A stretch of 64,000 bases of DNA from Trema orientale (GCA_002914845.1 JXTC01000472.1:136560-200559), one strand, 5' to 3'. Shown: positions 12,944 to 24,803, counted from the first letter of the stretch. Program-made: numbers and translations. The notes: generated by a model not told the origin, from the letters alone.

Positions 12944-13252
12944 GTTATAAAGCTCTGTGACATATCTATTTGTTATTAGATGATTTAATTAATAAATTGA
13001 GTCCTACATGAATTAGAATATTGTTATTGGATGATTTAATTAATAAATTGAGTCCTACATAAATTAGAATTAGTCCAGCATCACAATGACATATCTGTTT
13101 ATTATTGGATGATTTAATTAATAAATTGAGTCCTACATGAATTAGAATGTTGTTATTGGATAATTTAATTAATAAATTGAGTCTTACATGAATTAGAATT
13201 AGACTGATACATTATTATAGTGTTAGCCACGATGTTTTATAGCATTATTCAA
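12930..13252. mobile_element. Possible MITE containing four copies of a 51-bp motif
   Basis: The left end AATGTTATAAAGCTCTGTGACA resembles the inverted right end (reverse complement AATGCTATAAAACATCGTGGC), suggesting imperfect terminal inverted repeats. Inside, TTATTGGATGATTTAATTAA followed by ATAAATTGAGTCCTACAT occurs at 12972, 13024, 13102 and 13153. Pair spacing is 51-52 bp and the two pairs are 130 bp apart, so a duplication was itself duplicated. A target duplication is not clear. Confidence 0.5.
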
Positions 13253-14150
13253 AAGAAAAGGACTGTGTCCCTTTGAAATGGCTGATCACTGATAGGGCGC
13301 CACACCATCGTTTTTTCTTTTTTCTTTTTGAAAGCGAGAATTGACCATGGTAACCTGTGACTCTGTGGGCCCATAGCCTGTCACCCTCTTTGCTGCTGCA
13401 TGCTCTATCAGATATTCGTCACAGATTCGCTATATTCCTGTTCAAAAAATAAAATAACGAAAAAAAAAAAGAAAAACTCGCTGTTCGAGTCGAGTATCTT
13501 TCTGTAGAGACATTTGCACGAGTTTTGCTTTCAAACAACACACGAGTAAATAAAGGCTCCCTTATCAGTCCAAAACCAGGAAAAGGAGAAGATCGTTCTA
13601 ACAAGCAGAACCAAAATAGACAATGTGAAACATGCCAAGCCTTGTTTACCAAATACGAACGAAAAATAAAGATTAGCTTCTCTTATAACTACTAGAAAGA
13701 ACAATAAGGGCTAGCTATATTTTAAGACTTCATAATATATATATATATAGATATACATATATATTGTTCTAGTAACTCCAATACTAAAATTATCTTTCAT
13801 TTTATTTTTTAAAAACTCATTAGTCACCCTAGTCACTCAAAAAAATGACATTTAGCTAAAAGTAAAGACAAAAAAAATAAATACAAAAGACAAGCAATTA
13901 CATTAATCCATGCATTCATTCATTACCCTAGCACCAAACATTACACAAGTACATACCCACTACCCATCCAACAATTACTAACCACCCCCCCGAAAAAAGA
14001 AAAGAAAAGAAAAAACATACAAGTACAAACTTTGAACTTTTTTTTTTCATTTTTTTAATTTTCAAATTCTTTATTCGAAAATGTAGTAGTCTTTGGACAA
14101 CCAAGAACCCATTAGGCCATTATCCACGACTCGTAGAGATTAAGTCTTCC
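13253..14150. other. Region downstream of the thaumatin-like gene
   Basis: No gene seen. It includes a TA run near 13736-13766. The 3' UTR of the thaumatin-like gene probably lies in 13900-14150; no single polyadenylation signal stands out. Confidence 0.4.
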
Positions 14151-14912
14151 TTAGTGGCAGAAGATGACCTTAAGCTCACGTGGCGAGGAGCAGTCGTGCA
14201 TGAGCGAAGGAGTATCATGAGCGTAAGTAAACGTGGCGGGACACGCATGCTTGAAATACTCGGAATAGTTCGAAGCCCTACACGTCTGAGGATTGTTGTA
14301 GTGGTTCCTACAGCAAAGCTCGTCCGTACCAAAAGCCTCACAGCCACTCTTGCACCCCACCACGTGACCCGCAGGTGACTTCAGCTTCAACTCCTCGGGA
14401 CACGTGGCAAGCAGGTCAGCGCGGCAACCCACGACGGGGCAGACCCCTTTCCCCTCGTGGGGCGTGACGGTCAGCCCCACGTTGTACCCGTCGACGAGGC
14501 TGACGCCGTACGAGGAGAAGGCGAGGTTGTGGCCGTGGTGGAGGCTGAACTGGGCGAGGGTCGCCGGGGGCTTGCCGCCGGCGCCGTTGCACTCGAGACG
14601 GCCGCCGCAGTCGCCGGTGGCGCAGGTGAAGTGGTTGTTGGAGTAGGTGCAACCGGTTCGGGCCCAGATCCGGCCCGACCAGTGCTGGGCCGGGGCCTGG
14701 AAGGAGCGGTGGGTCAGGGTGGGGAGAGCGAAGCCGCCCCGCTCGAGGACGGGGTGGCCAGCGTTGGGCTGGATGGCGGGCCAGACGGTGAATGGGCAGT
14801 TGTTGACGAGGGTGAGGATGAGGCCCGAGTGAGTGTAGGCCGCGTGGGAGACCGTGACGAGGAGAAAAGAAGTGGCTACGAAGATAGAGAGAGAAGAAGA
14901 AGGAGAAGTCAT
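14151..14912 (-). CDS. Thaumatin-like protein (PR-5 family), secreted
   Basis: Intronless 253-residue protein. Residues 1 to about 24 form a signal peptide (SIFVATSFLLVTVSHA), and the mature chain carries the thaumatin fold signature (GRIWARTGC, then FTCATGDCGG) and the C-terminal HACPATFTYAHD and LKVIFC blocks. I count 16 cysteines in the mature part, as expected for eight disulfides. There is no C-terminal hydrophobic tail, so a GPI anchor is unlikely and apoplastic secretion is inferred. PR-5 proteins act in defence, and some bind or cleave beta-glucans. Of the acidic-cleft REDDD residues, the usual Glu in LAEF is Gln (LAQF) and the first Asp of YDVSLVDG is Gly (YGVSLVDG). The coding region is far richer in GC than its surroundings, which creates long antisense open frames. 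Confidence 0.95.
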   Translation of the reverse strand: MTSPSSSLSIFVATSFLLVTVSHAAYTHSGLILTLVNNCPFTVWPAIQPNAGHPVLERGGFALPTLTHRSFQAPAQHWSGRIWARTGCTYSNNHFTCATGDCGGRLECNGAGGKPPATLAQFSLHHGHNLAFSSYGVSLVDGYNVGLTVTPHEGKGVCPVVGCRADLLATCPEELKLKSPAGHVVGCKSGCEAFGTDELCCRNHYNNPQTCRASNYSEYFKHACPATFTYAHDTPSLMHDCSSPRELKVIFCH

Positions 14913-14968
14913 TTTTGATGTTTGTGGTTTGTAATGTAATGGCGAGTGAAGTGAAGGTTATGGCTGGG

Positions 14969-14975
14969 TTTTATA
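14969..14975 (-). promoter_or_regulatory. TATA box of the thaumatin-like gene
   Basis: TATAAAA on the minus strand about 57 bp before the start codon, predicting transcription from about 14940 and a short leader. Confidence 0.65.
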
Positions 14976-16340
14976 GAACCCCCGGGGGCTGTGTTGTGTT
15001 TAATGGTACACGAGGAAGGTGAGTTTGCTGTGTGCGTGTGAAAAGACTAAAATGCCCTTCATTCCCGAAGGTTTACTATTTCGCCTTTTTTTTTTTTTCA
15101 AAGAGAAAAGTATAATTGTCTGTGGTTTCGTTCAGCAGCCGTACGTCAAAAACCTGCAGAGAGGTCAGAGGACCACAAAAGTTTTTTTTTTTTTCCTTTC
15201 ATTTTTGTTGTAATACATGCCATATTCTAGCTGATTATATGTCACATAATAAACGAAGTAGAAGGAGAAGAAAGTTTTATCTTTTACACGTGCCCAGAAC
15301 TGGAACCATGGGCATTATAAAAGCCGAAAGCTCTTTTGGTCTTATATTGGGGGATTGAAGTATATTAGGAAAATGTCGTCTTGCTAACTTAAAATTTTGG
15401 ATCGTGTACGAATGCTAAGTCTAGTGCCTACCTTGTTATATAGAATTAATATTCCAGCAAATCTATATGTTTAGAATAATCCAAAAAAATACTCTAACTA
15501 TATATGTACTTCGCTAGTGGACTGGTCACTAACAGTCTTACAGTATCAAAATATCGAAAAAATCCTCTGGACGCTTATTAGAATAATTAATAAAGTGATT
15601 TAAAATCATTTTGTTCAACTCTGTCTTTGTTTTTGGTTTTTTGTTTTGTGATAATATTTGTAAATAATAGGAATAAGGTCAAGCAACGATGGCCCCAATA
15701 TTTTAAGATGCTCAGGAAAAAGTATAACCAATTCCCTAGTTCAGCGGTTCTCACTTCCCACCGTAATTTGAATCTGAAGCGCGGTAGGTTTCTCGGAAAC
15801 GCAATGGGAATCATCCAAACGGTGGCGTTTTGCCGGAGAGGGTTTGCACATACTTCGAGGCCACGATGGCGACAAACACGTTGGCAGAAGAGGATAAGCC
15901 ACACCGTCTACGAGGCCACTGTCGGTCTGTAGTATTATTTATTTGCATTATTTCTAGGGACCTTTCATTTAAAAAAAAAAAAAAGAAATCTTAAAATTTC
16001 CTATATATTTTCGTACACACAAAGATTTTGCCTAAATTAATAAGCTATAATTATAATGGGATTGTATGAAATGAAAGGAAATGAAATGTATTATAACTGA
16101 AAACTGGGACAACAAAATGTAATATTAAAATATAAAGAGAAAAGTAAAAAAAATTATTCCAATATTCGAAATAATTGATGTGATCTTTGAATAAAAAAAC
16201 TAAATTATTAAACAAACACTCATTTAAATAATTTAAATAAAAAAAATTGAAGTGAAAAAAACTGAAATAGTTTAAATAAACGACCATTTAAATGTAAATT
16301 AAAATGCGAATAAGTTGAAACAAACGGGCGTAAAAAATCA
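14976..16340. other. Intergenic upstream of the thaumatin-like gene, no gene seen
   Basis: It contains a CACGTG-like ACACGTGC at about 15286 and poly-T tracts at 15086 and 15183. Open frames on both strands at 15587-15932 overlap each other and match no family I know. A-rich DNA at 16040-16330 may be a decayed MITE (it ends AAACAAACGGGCG) but has no clear partner end. Confidence 0.4.
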
Positions 16341-16491
16341 GCTTATGTATGTCAAATGGAACATTCATCATGGTGCAAAGGAAAAGAGAAATTAAGAAAA
16401 GTATGAATCAAAACATATCTATTTTGGGACATATGCTAATTTTAAAAAACCACTTAAAAAATAGGTATGATGGCCTAAATACTCTTAAAAA

Positions 16492-16850
16492 TAATTAGTC
16501 CGTTTGGTTCGCCTATTTGAATGCGTGTATTTAAATAAAAATTGTGGAATGTGTTATAATTAGAATGAGAGACATTTGAATGGAAAAAATAGTGGAATGT
16601 GTTGTAATTAGAATGGGAACATTGGAATGGACTATTCAAAAACACCTCCCCCCTCCATTCTCATTCAAGACACAAAAATATCATTCTAATGGTTAACTTT
16701 TTGGATGGACCATTTGAATAGAAAAACTGAATTGTTGAAACAAACACACATTCTAAAAGATTATTTGAATGGAAAAACTGAATTGTTGAAACAAACACAC
16801 ATTCAAATGGATTTTTCATTCCAATAGAATGAAATGGTTGAAACATGCCC
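16492..16850. mobile_element. Insertion nested in the left arm of the Mutator-like element
   Basis: This block interrupts the alignment of the two arms. It contains a 51-bp tandem duplication (TTTGAATGGAAAAACTGAAT at 16764, its near-copy at 16713). Its ends (CCGTTTGGTTCGCCTATTTG and, inverted, GCATGTTTCAACCATTTC) are loosely similar, as in a decayed MITE. Edges are approximate. Confidence 0.5.
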
Positions 16851-16958
16851 CTCTCTTCACTGTCCTCCACTTCGTATATTTTTCTTCATACTTCCCTCAC
16901 CTCAAAGTAGTTGAGAAATCCCAGCTGACGCCGACGCTCAATAAATCCTAGCCGATCA

Positions 16959-17387
16959 TTGAAAATTTCAACTCATTATTTCTCTCTCTTCTCTTTTCAC
17001 TTTCACTCTCCTCCACGTAGTTATGCTTTAAAACCCACCTCCCCCCTCCCCCAGAAAAAAAAACCCTTGCTCTTCCGTTCATCATTTCCAACAAAAAAAA
17101 TTGTGGAAGAAGTTGCAATTCTTATTCAAGAGCCAGAGTCACACCTCGCCCGTCCACCACCATCTTCCTCCAGCCGTGTGCAAAGGCACCATCGAGAAGG
17201 CATCGAAATGATTTTGAAAATTTTGAAGCCTTGTCGATGTATTTTGATGGTGCATCAAGAATGCATCGAATCTTCGAAGTCATTTCGATCCCTTCTTGAT
17301 GCTCGTCAACATTCATTCGATGGAAAATCGCTTGATGCCCGTTTGACTAAAGGTTGTTCGATGGCAACTCTATGGTCGTTCAACTAA
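16959..17387 (+). other. 142-codon open frame in the interior of the Mutator-like element
   Basis: The interior carries a CT-rich leader-like stretch and an open frame with SPPRSYALKP, RPPPSSSSRVQRHH and SFRSLLDARQHSFDGK. I recognise no family. Base composition is less AT-rich than around it, and GATG/CGATGG words repeat in its second half. It could be captured host sequence (a Pack-MULE cargo) or ordinary element filler; coding status is not supported. Confidence 0.3.
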
Positions 17388-17786
17388 AGGTTGTTCAGTG
17401 GCCAAAGAAAGGCCACTCGATGGTCGTTCGACGGGTTTATCACTCGATGGAATTATGTGGGTAATCGATGGGTTTATCACTGATTTCATATTGGGCAATC
17501 GCAAATTTCTCAGTTATTTTTTATAATATTTTTCACGTTAGCTTTACTGGTTAAGATCTGATCAACTTGAGCTTTTTTGGGTTTTAGTTTTGTGGTTTAT
17601 TTATTTTTATTTTAATTCTATTAGTTTTATTTTTTGATTATATTAGAGAGCAAGATTCAGAGATGTGTGAGGAAGAGTGAAGCATAACTTTGTGGAGGAA
17701 GAGTGAAACATAATTTTGTCGGGTGGGGTTTGTCGAGGGTCGGCGTCAATTGGCTGGGATTTCTCTACTCCTTTGGAGGTGAGGGG

Positions 17787-18445
17787 TAGGGATGTCAATT
17801 TCGCCGAATGGGGCGGGCTTTCATCGTTATAAATGGTGCGGGGCATGGGGCGGGGATTCCCTGTTTAATATTTAGCGAGGCGGGGCGGACTTGGGATTGA
17901 GTGTCCCGCACCGACCCCGTCCCGATTATATATAAGTTAATTTCTATTTTTTTATATAATAGTAATTCAAGTAGATGTTTTTTAAAAAGAAAAAAGATCT
18001 AATAATATATAGTCATATACTAATATTTTTTGAGTTATTTGGGATTGTGTTAGCTTTATGAATGAATGATATACTATATAATTTTAGTATTAAATATTTT
18101 ATATTTGACAATTCTAACATGTTAAAGTTTTATTTGAATGTATTTTTTAGTTATTTAGGTCTAAAATTAGAATTTTCAATGAAGTTAACTTTAATTTTTA
18201 TTGTTTTTCGATGTAATTAGACTTTTAAAAGATTTGAACTAACATAGAATTGTTTATACAAGATGACGATTCCAAACGGGGATCCCGATATACCAATGGG
18301 GAAACCGATCCTCGATGGGGATTCCCCAAAATTGCCCCGCACCAAATAAAATGATGAATGATGCGGGGATGGTATAGTAAAATAATAATAGGGACTGGGA
18401 TGGTAAACACAAAACTGGTCCTGCCTCGCCCCGTTGACGTCCCTA
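17787..18445. mobile_element. Non-autonomous hAT element nested in the Mutator-like right arm
   Basis: An exact 8-bp target duplication GTGAGGGG flanks it at 17779-17786 and 18446-18453. The ends are TAGGGATGTCAA and, inverted, TAGGGACGTCAACGGGGCG. GGGGCGGGG and GGGGATTCCC-like words cluster near both ends, as hAT subterminal motifs do. There is no transposase. Confidence 0.88.
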
Positions 18446-18611
18446 GTGAGGGGAGAAGGAAGAAGAAGATACGAAATGGAGGAGAGTGAAGAGAGGGGCG
18501 TAGGTTTTTTATGGGCATTTTGGTCATCATGCATATTTTTTAAGAGATTTTTTAAAACTAGCATATGCCCCAAAATAAGTATGTTTTGATGCATATTTTT
18601 CCTAATTTCTC

Positions 18612-19248
18612 AAGAAACTATCAGATGTCAAATGAGCTGAATTTCTGTCTAATTTATATATATGACTAACTTGCACTATTGAAAATTATGTTCCGCATCC
18701 ATAATTTGTAGACTGTCATTTTCATAGATATCAATTATTATTGGATAAGAAAGCCATATTTGTATTGTCAGGGTGTTGAGAATATGTTTGGATTCTTATT
18801 TAGTAAATCAAACTTTTATAGATTAAATACTATGATTTTTCTTGTGATGAGAGCAATAAATAGAATATAAAGCAAGCGCGCACACAAACTTCATTGAGAT
18901 TTACTCTCAATTTTAATTTGAGATTGAGAGCTACATTCATTTTAAAATGTTATAAATTTGTACTATAATGAAGAATATTTAATACATAAAATAAAATTTC
19001 ACACTTCACGTTTATATTCTACGATTTCTCTATATAATCTCACTTACCCATAACCGTCAGCTGAGTACGTGTATGAAATACTCAATATATGCAGCTTACA
19101 TGAAGAGAATTACATAATGTATAATTAGGCTTTACAATACATGAAGCGAATTACATAATTAAGCTTTTACATATCTACTATTGAACAACGTTATTTGGTT
19201 AATAATTTGCAATAAAAAATTCACGCATTGAATACATCTCCACTCATA
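18612..19248. other. Intergenic, no gene seen
   Basis: AT-rich. A short direct duplication (ACATGAAG-GAATTACATAAT) occurs near 19099 and 19140. Confidence 0.4.
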
Positions 19249-19258
19249 CTAGTTAATG

Positions 19259-19270
19259 GAGCACGTGCCC
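19259..19270 (-). other. Helitron 3' terminal hairpin
   Basis: GGGCACGTGCTC is nearly self-complementary (one G-T pair) and precedes the CTAG terminus, matching the transposition terminator-like hairpin of Helitrons. Confidence 0.75.
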
Positions 19271-19587
19271 GTTTTTGTTATATGATTTTTCTACCTATAA
19301 ATAGCACACAGAAGAAGTAATTAGATAAATATGGCATATGTATTTTGTTACGAAGAGATAAAATACATAAATTGATACAAAGAGGGATAGATGTGTATAC
19401 ATTATAGTGGGAAAAAAAGAAGAAGAAAAAGTACATCTATAACAAAAAAATATTAATCAATGTAAAACCGTAGATCACTTTACATACTAATATCCATAAA
19501 GAAATTATTTGTAATTGATCAAGGAGATAAGCTAAGATTGTTCATAAATTCTTGTATTATAAAAGTAAAATACAACAAATATATATC

Positions 19588-22500
19588 TTAAACAGTGAAA
19601 TTCATGAATGATAAAACTTCTCTATAAGTAATATTTTTAGTATAGTTATCATTTATTTTCTTAGGAATAGACACATTCAGATGTTCTAGCTCTCGATAAT
19701 ATAATATATAATTAGCCATATGAAAATACAAGTTCAAGAAGAGATATGTCAACAAAATCTAAAGTTTGTCCTTGAGCTTTATTTATAGTCATAGCAAAAC
19801 TAACACGAATTGAGAATTGAGTTCGTTTAAATGGAAACGGATAGTTAGTATTTTCAATCGGTATGAATAGTATTCTAGGTAAAAATATTCTTTTCTAAAA
19901 TAATAACCACTACTAATTTCCGCATTAATAATATTTGATTGAAAATGTCGGCCAATTAAACGGGTACCATTAAATAATCATTCTGAAGCATTAAGATTAC
20001 GAAGTAAAATAATAGGACAATTTGGCTTCAAAATTAATTTATGTGGGGGAATTCCATTTGGTGTTAAAGTATATAAAATCTTCTTAAAAACATTATTCAG
20101 TTGTATCTAGTTTTTCATCAAAACTATAATATTGAATAGGATCTCCAGGAAATTGTTCAATTAATAATTTATTTATTTCATCAATATATTCATTTTTGTG
20201 TGTTAATATTGCTTTATTTGATACTAAATGTAAATTATTGGAGTAACTGTCTATATTTGGAAATACACTTTTTAATAAATTTTGAAGTGATAAAATATTA
20301 TTTATATATGGTATTATCGTATTAGGTGGTAACACAATATTGTCATCTTCAAAAGTTTTTTCTTTTCCATCACCAATACGTAATAAAAATTCTGAAAATG
20401 ATGGATCTTCGTTAGCTCTCATGTTTTGAGTTAACTTTATTTTTATAAATAATAGCCATAAATAAGACTGTGCTAAACTTGAACTTATTATTTTCTTTTT
20501 TCTTGCTCGTGGAATAACTAGAAGAACTTGGCGAAAATATCCACTAAGTACTATTACTTTACCACCAAAAGGTAATTTACTTTCATTTATATCTCATAAC
20601 ATATTATCTAAAGCTTCAATCACATGTAAATCAATCATTGGAGCTTCATCCCATATTATAATTTTAGTTAATTGTTATAATTTAGCTAAACCTGATTGTT
20701 TACTAAAATTACATGAAATATTTTTTTTTCTATTTGCAACAGAAATTTAAATATCGAATGAGAAATTTGACCACCAGGTAACATAGCTGCAGTGACTCCA
20801 GAGGAAGTTATTGCTAAAGGTATTAAAATTTTTGATCTAATAGTAGCAAGTATAGCACGATATAAATATAATTTACTTGTTCCTCCAGAGCCATCAATAA
20901 AAAAGGTAGCTGGTTCTCCTGTAAAAACTTTTGTTAATATTAAATCATATGTATATTTTTGTTGTACGTTTAATTTTGAAGCAGCTAAAATATCTTCTTA
21001 AGCAACTATAATATTTGATTCTTCATTATTTCTTTCATAAGTTTTTCTTCTTCAGATAAAGTAATAATATTATTAACTAAATGATAATCGTTTATATTTT
21101 TTCCCATTGATTCAAAAATATAACTTATTGTTGTAGTACTCTAATTTTAATATCAAACATATTTATGTTTAATGCAAATAATCTCTAGATAATACATTTT
21201 CAAATCTTTCCCACAATGCTCTTGGATTGTTTGGTTCACAATGTACTAATAACGTAGCAAATAAACGACGTAAAATATATGGTAATTGATATAAAGAAGC
21301 TTCTTTTAAACATAAAGTTAAGTAATTATTTCCTTTTAATAATCCATGTAAGAGAGCAGATTCACGAAAAGAAGAAGTTAAAGCATTGTTCACAATTTTT
21401 AAATCTTCAAAAGATGTTGCATCTTTAATATGATTCAATAGTAATCGTAAGTAATATCTTTCTCCTTCTGTTGGATTAACTGTTACAATTCTTCTAATAA
21501 TATTACCTTTTCTCCTTGGAAGCCATAATTTATCTCTATTATTCCATACAAAATATTCAGAAAATTGTTTATATAAGAGAGTTCTCGCTTTTTCGTTCAT
21601 TTTGTTCATACTAAAATATTCAGTTAACATAGATTTTAATGCAAAATCATTTTTTTAGAACTTTAGTAAAATTATCTGATTTTTTGAATGGGATAAGTTA
21701 CTAATATTCAAGATATAATTGTATCATAATTACAGTAGGATAAATTTCGTTTAGAAGAAAACTATAGATTCTCCATGCTGTCTCAGGTGGAGATACCCAT
21801 CTTATTAACTGAAAGTTTCTAATTTTATCTATATTATTCGCACAATCATCTGAATTTACATGAATTGCAATTCTATTATGTCCTTTATAAATATATTTAT
21901 ATAAATATTTTACAGCTTTAACAGTAGAACATATTTCTACATTCATATGACAATCAAATTTCGTAAGTAAATAAGGATTATAAGGTACAACCCATTGATT
22001 ATTTAAATAGTGTCCTATAACTTTAATTTTTTGACTATCATTTCTTCTTTTATATTTTGGATACTCATTATTTCCGAAATATGTTTTTGAAGAATATGGT
22101 TTAGGACAATAATTTTTGCATATACTATTTTTCATACAAATATAAGTAGGATTTAAATCACCATAAGGACCATGTATCATATGTTTAATAACTACTGAAC
22201 GCAAATATATGCTTTCGCTTGAATTCAGTATTTCGGCTATTACAATTCTATCAAAGCTTTCTAGATTAATAATTTTGGAATTAGATTTTAAGATGATTAA
22301 GAAATGAGCACGTGGCAGACCTCTCTTTTGAAATTCAATAATATATAAGTATGCTGCTACATGACCAAAAATTTACTTTTTAAATAATTCATATTTTAGT
22401 TCTTCTAATTTTGCTCTAAGTATGCGAGAAATTAAATCAGGTCTATTTTGAACATTCTCATATACTTCTAATTCTCGTTTAATTTCCAACCAATTAGAAT

Positions 22501-24620
22501 TGTATGTCATAGTTAGAAAAATATCCGGTTTTCCAAATCGTTGTACTAGTGTCATCGCATCTATATATCTTTTGCGCATATCTCTAGGACTACCAATAAA
22601 AGTAGCTGGTAAAATAATTCTTTTGCCTATCTTAGAACCTCGATTTTCTCCATGTTCGATACTATCAATAATTCTTTGATATAAATCTATACGAATCTTA
22701 TCTTGTGTATTTATAATATAATTTAATCTTTGAGTTTCAAGTTTCATATACATATATACAATATATTGTTGAAGACGGCGACCTAAATGTAACAATAATG
22801 ATATATCTTATTTGTAGCTTATAACAATAATATTCACGTCAAGAAACTTTATTTTTCTTTCTAATATTCAACACTGAAAAATAAAATAAGAACAATAATT
22901 AATGGATGACTAAAAAAAAAACTAAAAATAATGTGTATATATTAAATAATATAAAACACATATACCTTTGATTTCTGTCTGTAGTAGGTATGTAGCAGTA
23001 CTAACATTTTGCATGTCAATTTCATGTTAGTGATCATAAGATTATGATCCTTTTCTTTTATTAATCTTTAATATACCCTTATGCCAACCAATATCTCCAT
23101 AAGAAAATAATAAAGGATATTGTAAAGGATCATAACAACTAAAATAATATTATATTCTATGATTAAATCCAGAATGTGAATAAACAATGATATCACGACT
23201 TCTGTATTCTTCTCTAGAATCATCATCTAACCATATTGCAGCAACTTGAGAAGCTAAAGGTGCATTATATACTCGTTGATCTAATTGAGGATATGATTTT
23301 ATACAAATTTTAAAATCTTTTAGATCTGTTACATCTTTAAGTTGACGAAAAAAGGAACAATAGGGATTAACTTGTAAAATATCTATTAATACTCGTATAA
23401 TATTTCCATTAAGCTTAGAGCAATTACTTAATCGATTCTCAATTTTATGTTTTGTATCATAAACATAGATATATAAATTAGATGGACGATTACTTGGAGA
23501 AAGAAATCCATTTATATAATGGTAAACTTGACCTTGTATTCGAAATGTATAAATACCTTTTTCATTTTTACATAATGTTTTATCATTCTTAACACCAAAT
23601 GATGTAAAAGCAAAATTGTTATTATAAGTTCATATATATTTTTGAAATTCCAAAGCATCGTCTGATGTAAAAATATATAAATCATATAATTCTTTAGAAG
23701 TATCATTTATACTTAAAAATATTTCTCCATCCAAGCAACAAAAATATTTAGTTTCATGATAAAATTTTTTTGTATTACAGTGTTCACATATTGTTGGCAA
23801 TTTTAATTGATCAGGTTCCTCTACTATATATTTTAGTAGTTGAGCTTTATTTCTGCATTTTCTGTATTGTATATCTGCATGAGGAAAAAATACACAGTAT
23901 AAGTATAATAATCAAATAGTATGTCAGAAGTAACTTATGTTATGTATTATGTGAAACAAGTTTTATAGTATTTTGACTTTTATCAACAACTTCTTTTCTG
24001 CATTTATTTGGCGTAGAACTCTTACCTACATAGAAGGTAGGTTTTATTCTATCTCTATATCTCGAAAAAAAGAGAAAAATAATAATATCCTTACCGATTT
24101 CAAAAATTCTATCAGTAGTATTGTCAATTTCTTTTCGTTTTTCGTATTCAGTTCCTGGAACATACAATATTAAATAGGTAATCGAATACGTCGTTTATCA
24201 AGATATTAATATTTTCTACGGAACAAAAATATTAGTAACAAATAATAGTGAAATCATATTTAAAGATGGTAAGTACAATATACCTTGCCTGAAGGTAATA
24301 GATTCTAACATATTAGGATGTGACAAGTTTTTTGTACTATCACTTTCAATATTAACATAACTCTGATATGCGGGATCACTACCACAACCTAGAATTTGTT
24401 GCTGATAATTGTTCACGGTGATATTACTTCTTTTATTAGATAATTGATAATCTTCTATACAAAGTAGTTCTTTTTCTAGTAACAAATGTTATCTTTTTCT
24501 TGCTCGATATTCCATTTATTATTTTCTAATTCGTTCTTTTTCTGATTCACTCATATTTTGTCTTCTTTGATAATATAATTCTCTCTCATGCTTTCTTTTC
24601 GCTTCTTTTTTTTTTTAAAA
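19588..24620 (-). pseudogene. Helitron RepHel: HUH replicase plus Pif1-like helicase, broken
   Basis: From the N-terminus: a basic segment (KRKHERELYYQRRQNMSESE, about 24600) interrupted by TAA TAA; a Cys-rich part at 23710-23820 (TICEHCNTKKFYH and YFCCLDGE); the Helitron N-domain at 22373-22795 (FLTMTYNSNWLEI); the HUH site near 22275-22300, reading GLPRAHFLIIL instead of GLPHAHF; the tyrosine region KYLYKYIYKGHNR near 21890; and then the helicase. The helicase Walker A near 20900 reads DGSGGTSKL instead of GPGGTGKT, the Walker B-like motif WDEAPM is intact at about 20650, motif III is SGYFRQ instead of GGDFRQ, motif VI FAMTINKAQGQTL is intact at about 19780, and SYG*LYIILSRA replaces SHGQLYVALSRA. 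The last open stretch ends at TAA 19588-19590. Multiple stops and frameshifts; not functional. Confidence 0.9.
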
Positions 24621-24650
24621 TTTATTATAACTTCTCTGTCGGCTGTTTTT

Positions 24651-24803
24651 GATGAATTATCATTTTTTCCCAACAGATATAGTAATATTTATTGAATCAT
24701 TTTTGGTTACATTTAAGTTAATATCTTGATGAATTATCATTTTTTCCCAACAGATATAGTAATATTTATTGAATCATTTTTGGTTACATTTAAGTTAATA
24801 TCT
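24651..24803. repeat. Exact 77-bp tandem duplication
   Basis: The segment starting GATGAATTATCATTTTTTCC is repeated with a period of 77 bp (second copy from 24728) and no visible difference over the shared length. The copies are younger than the surrounding Helitron decay, or they are an assembly artefact. Confidence 0.92.

Larger units (their letters stand above)
16386..18611. mobile_element. Long-TIR Mutator-like element with nested insertions
   Basis: The left arm (16386 to about 16954) and the right arm (about 17708-18611) are inverted copies once two nested insertions are removed. The outer ends read GAGAAATTAAGAAAAGTATG (left) and GAGAAATTAGGAAAAATATG (right, reverse complement). Inward, the arms share ATCAAAACATA, GCATATGCTAGTTTTAAAAAA-type sequence, GCCCCTCTCTTCAC, CCTCACCTC, GAGAAATCCCAGC and GACGCCGAC in the same order. 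Arms of several hundred bases starting G-A-rich are typical of Mutator-like elements. The middle (16955-17707) is not transposase. A 10-bp direct repeat ATGTCAAATG lies just outside (16349-16358 and 18625-18634) and may be the target duplication, though it does not abut the arms. Confidence 0.72.

Noticed and set aside
14457..14918. 153-codon plus-strand frame opposite the thaumatin-like gene
   Set aside because: It is an antisense shadow caused by the GC-rich coding strand; its Val/Glu/Gly-rich product has no domain, while the minus strand has a complete secreted protein.
15587..15932. Overlapping frames of about 100 codons on both strands
   Set aside because: Neither shows a family motif, splice support or promoter; overlapping frames on both strands suggest chance.
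16386..18611. 9-bp target duplication directly at the arm ends
   Set aside because: The flanks AAAGGAAAA and AAGAAACTA match poorly; only the more distant ATGTCAAATG repeat is exact, so it is offered as a candidate only.
20792..21001. Plus-strand frame of 69 codons
   Set aside because: It is antisense to the Helitron helicase around Walker A.
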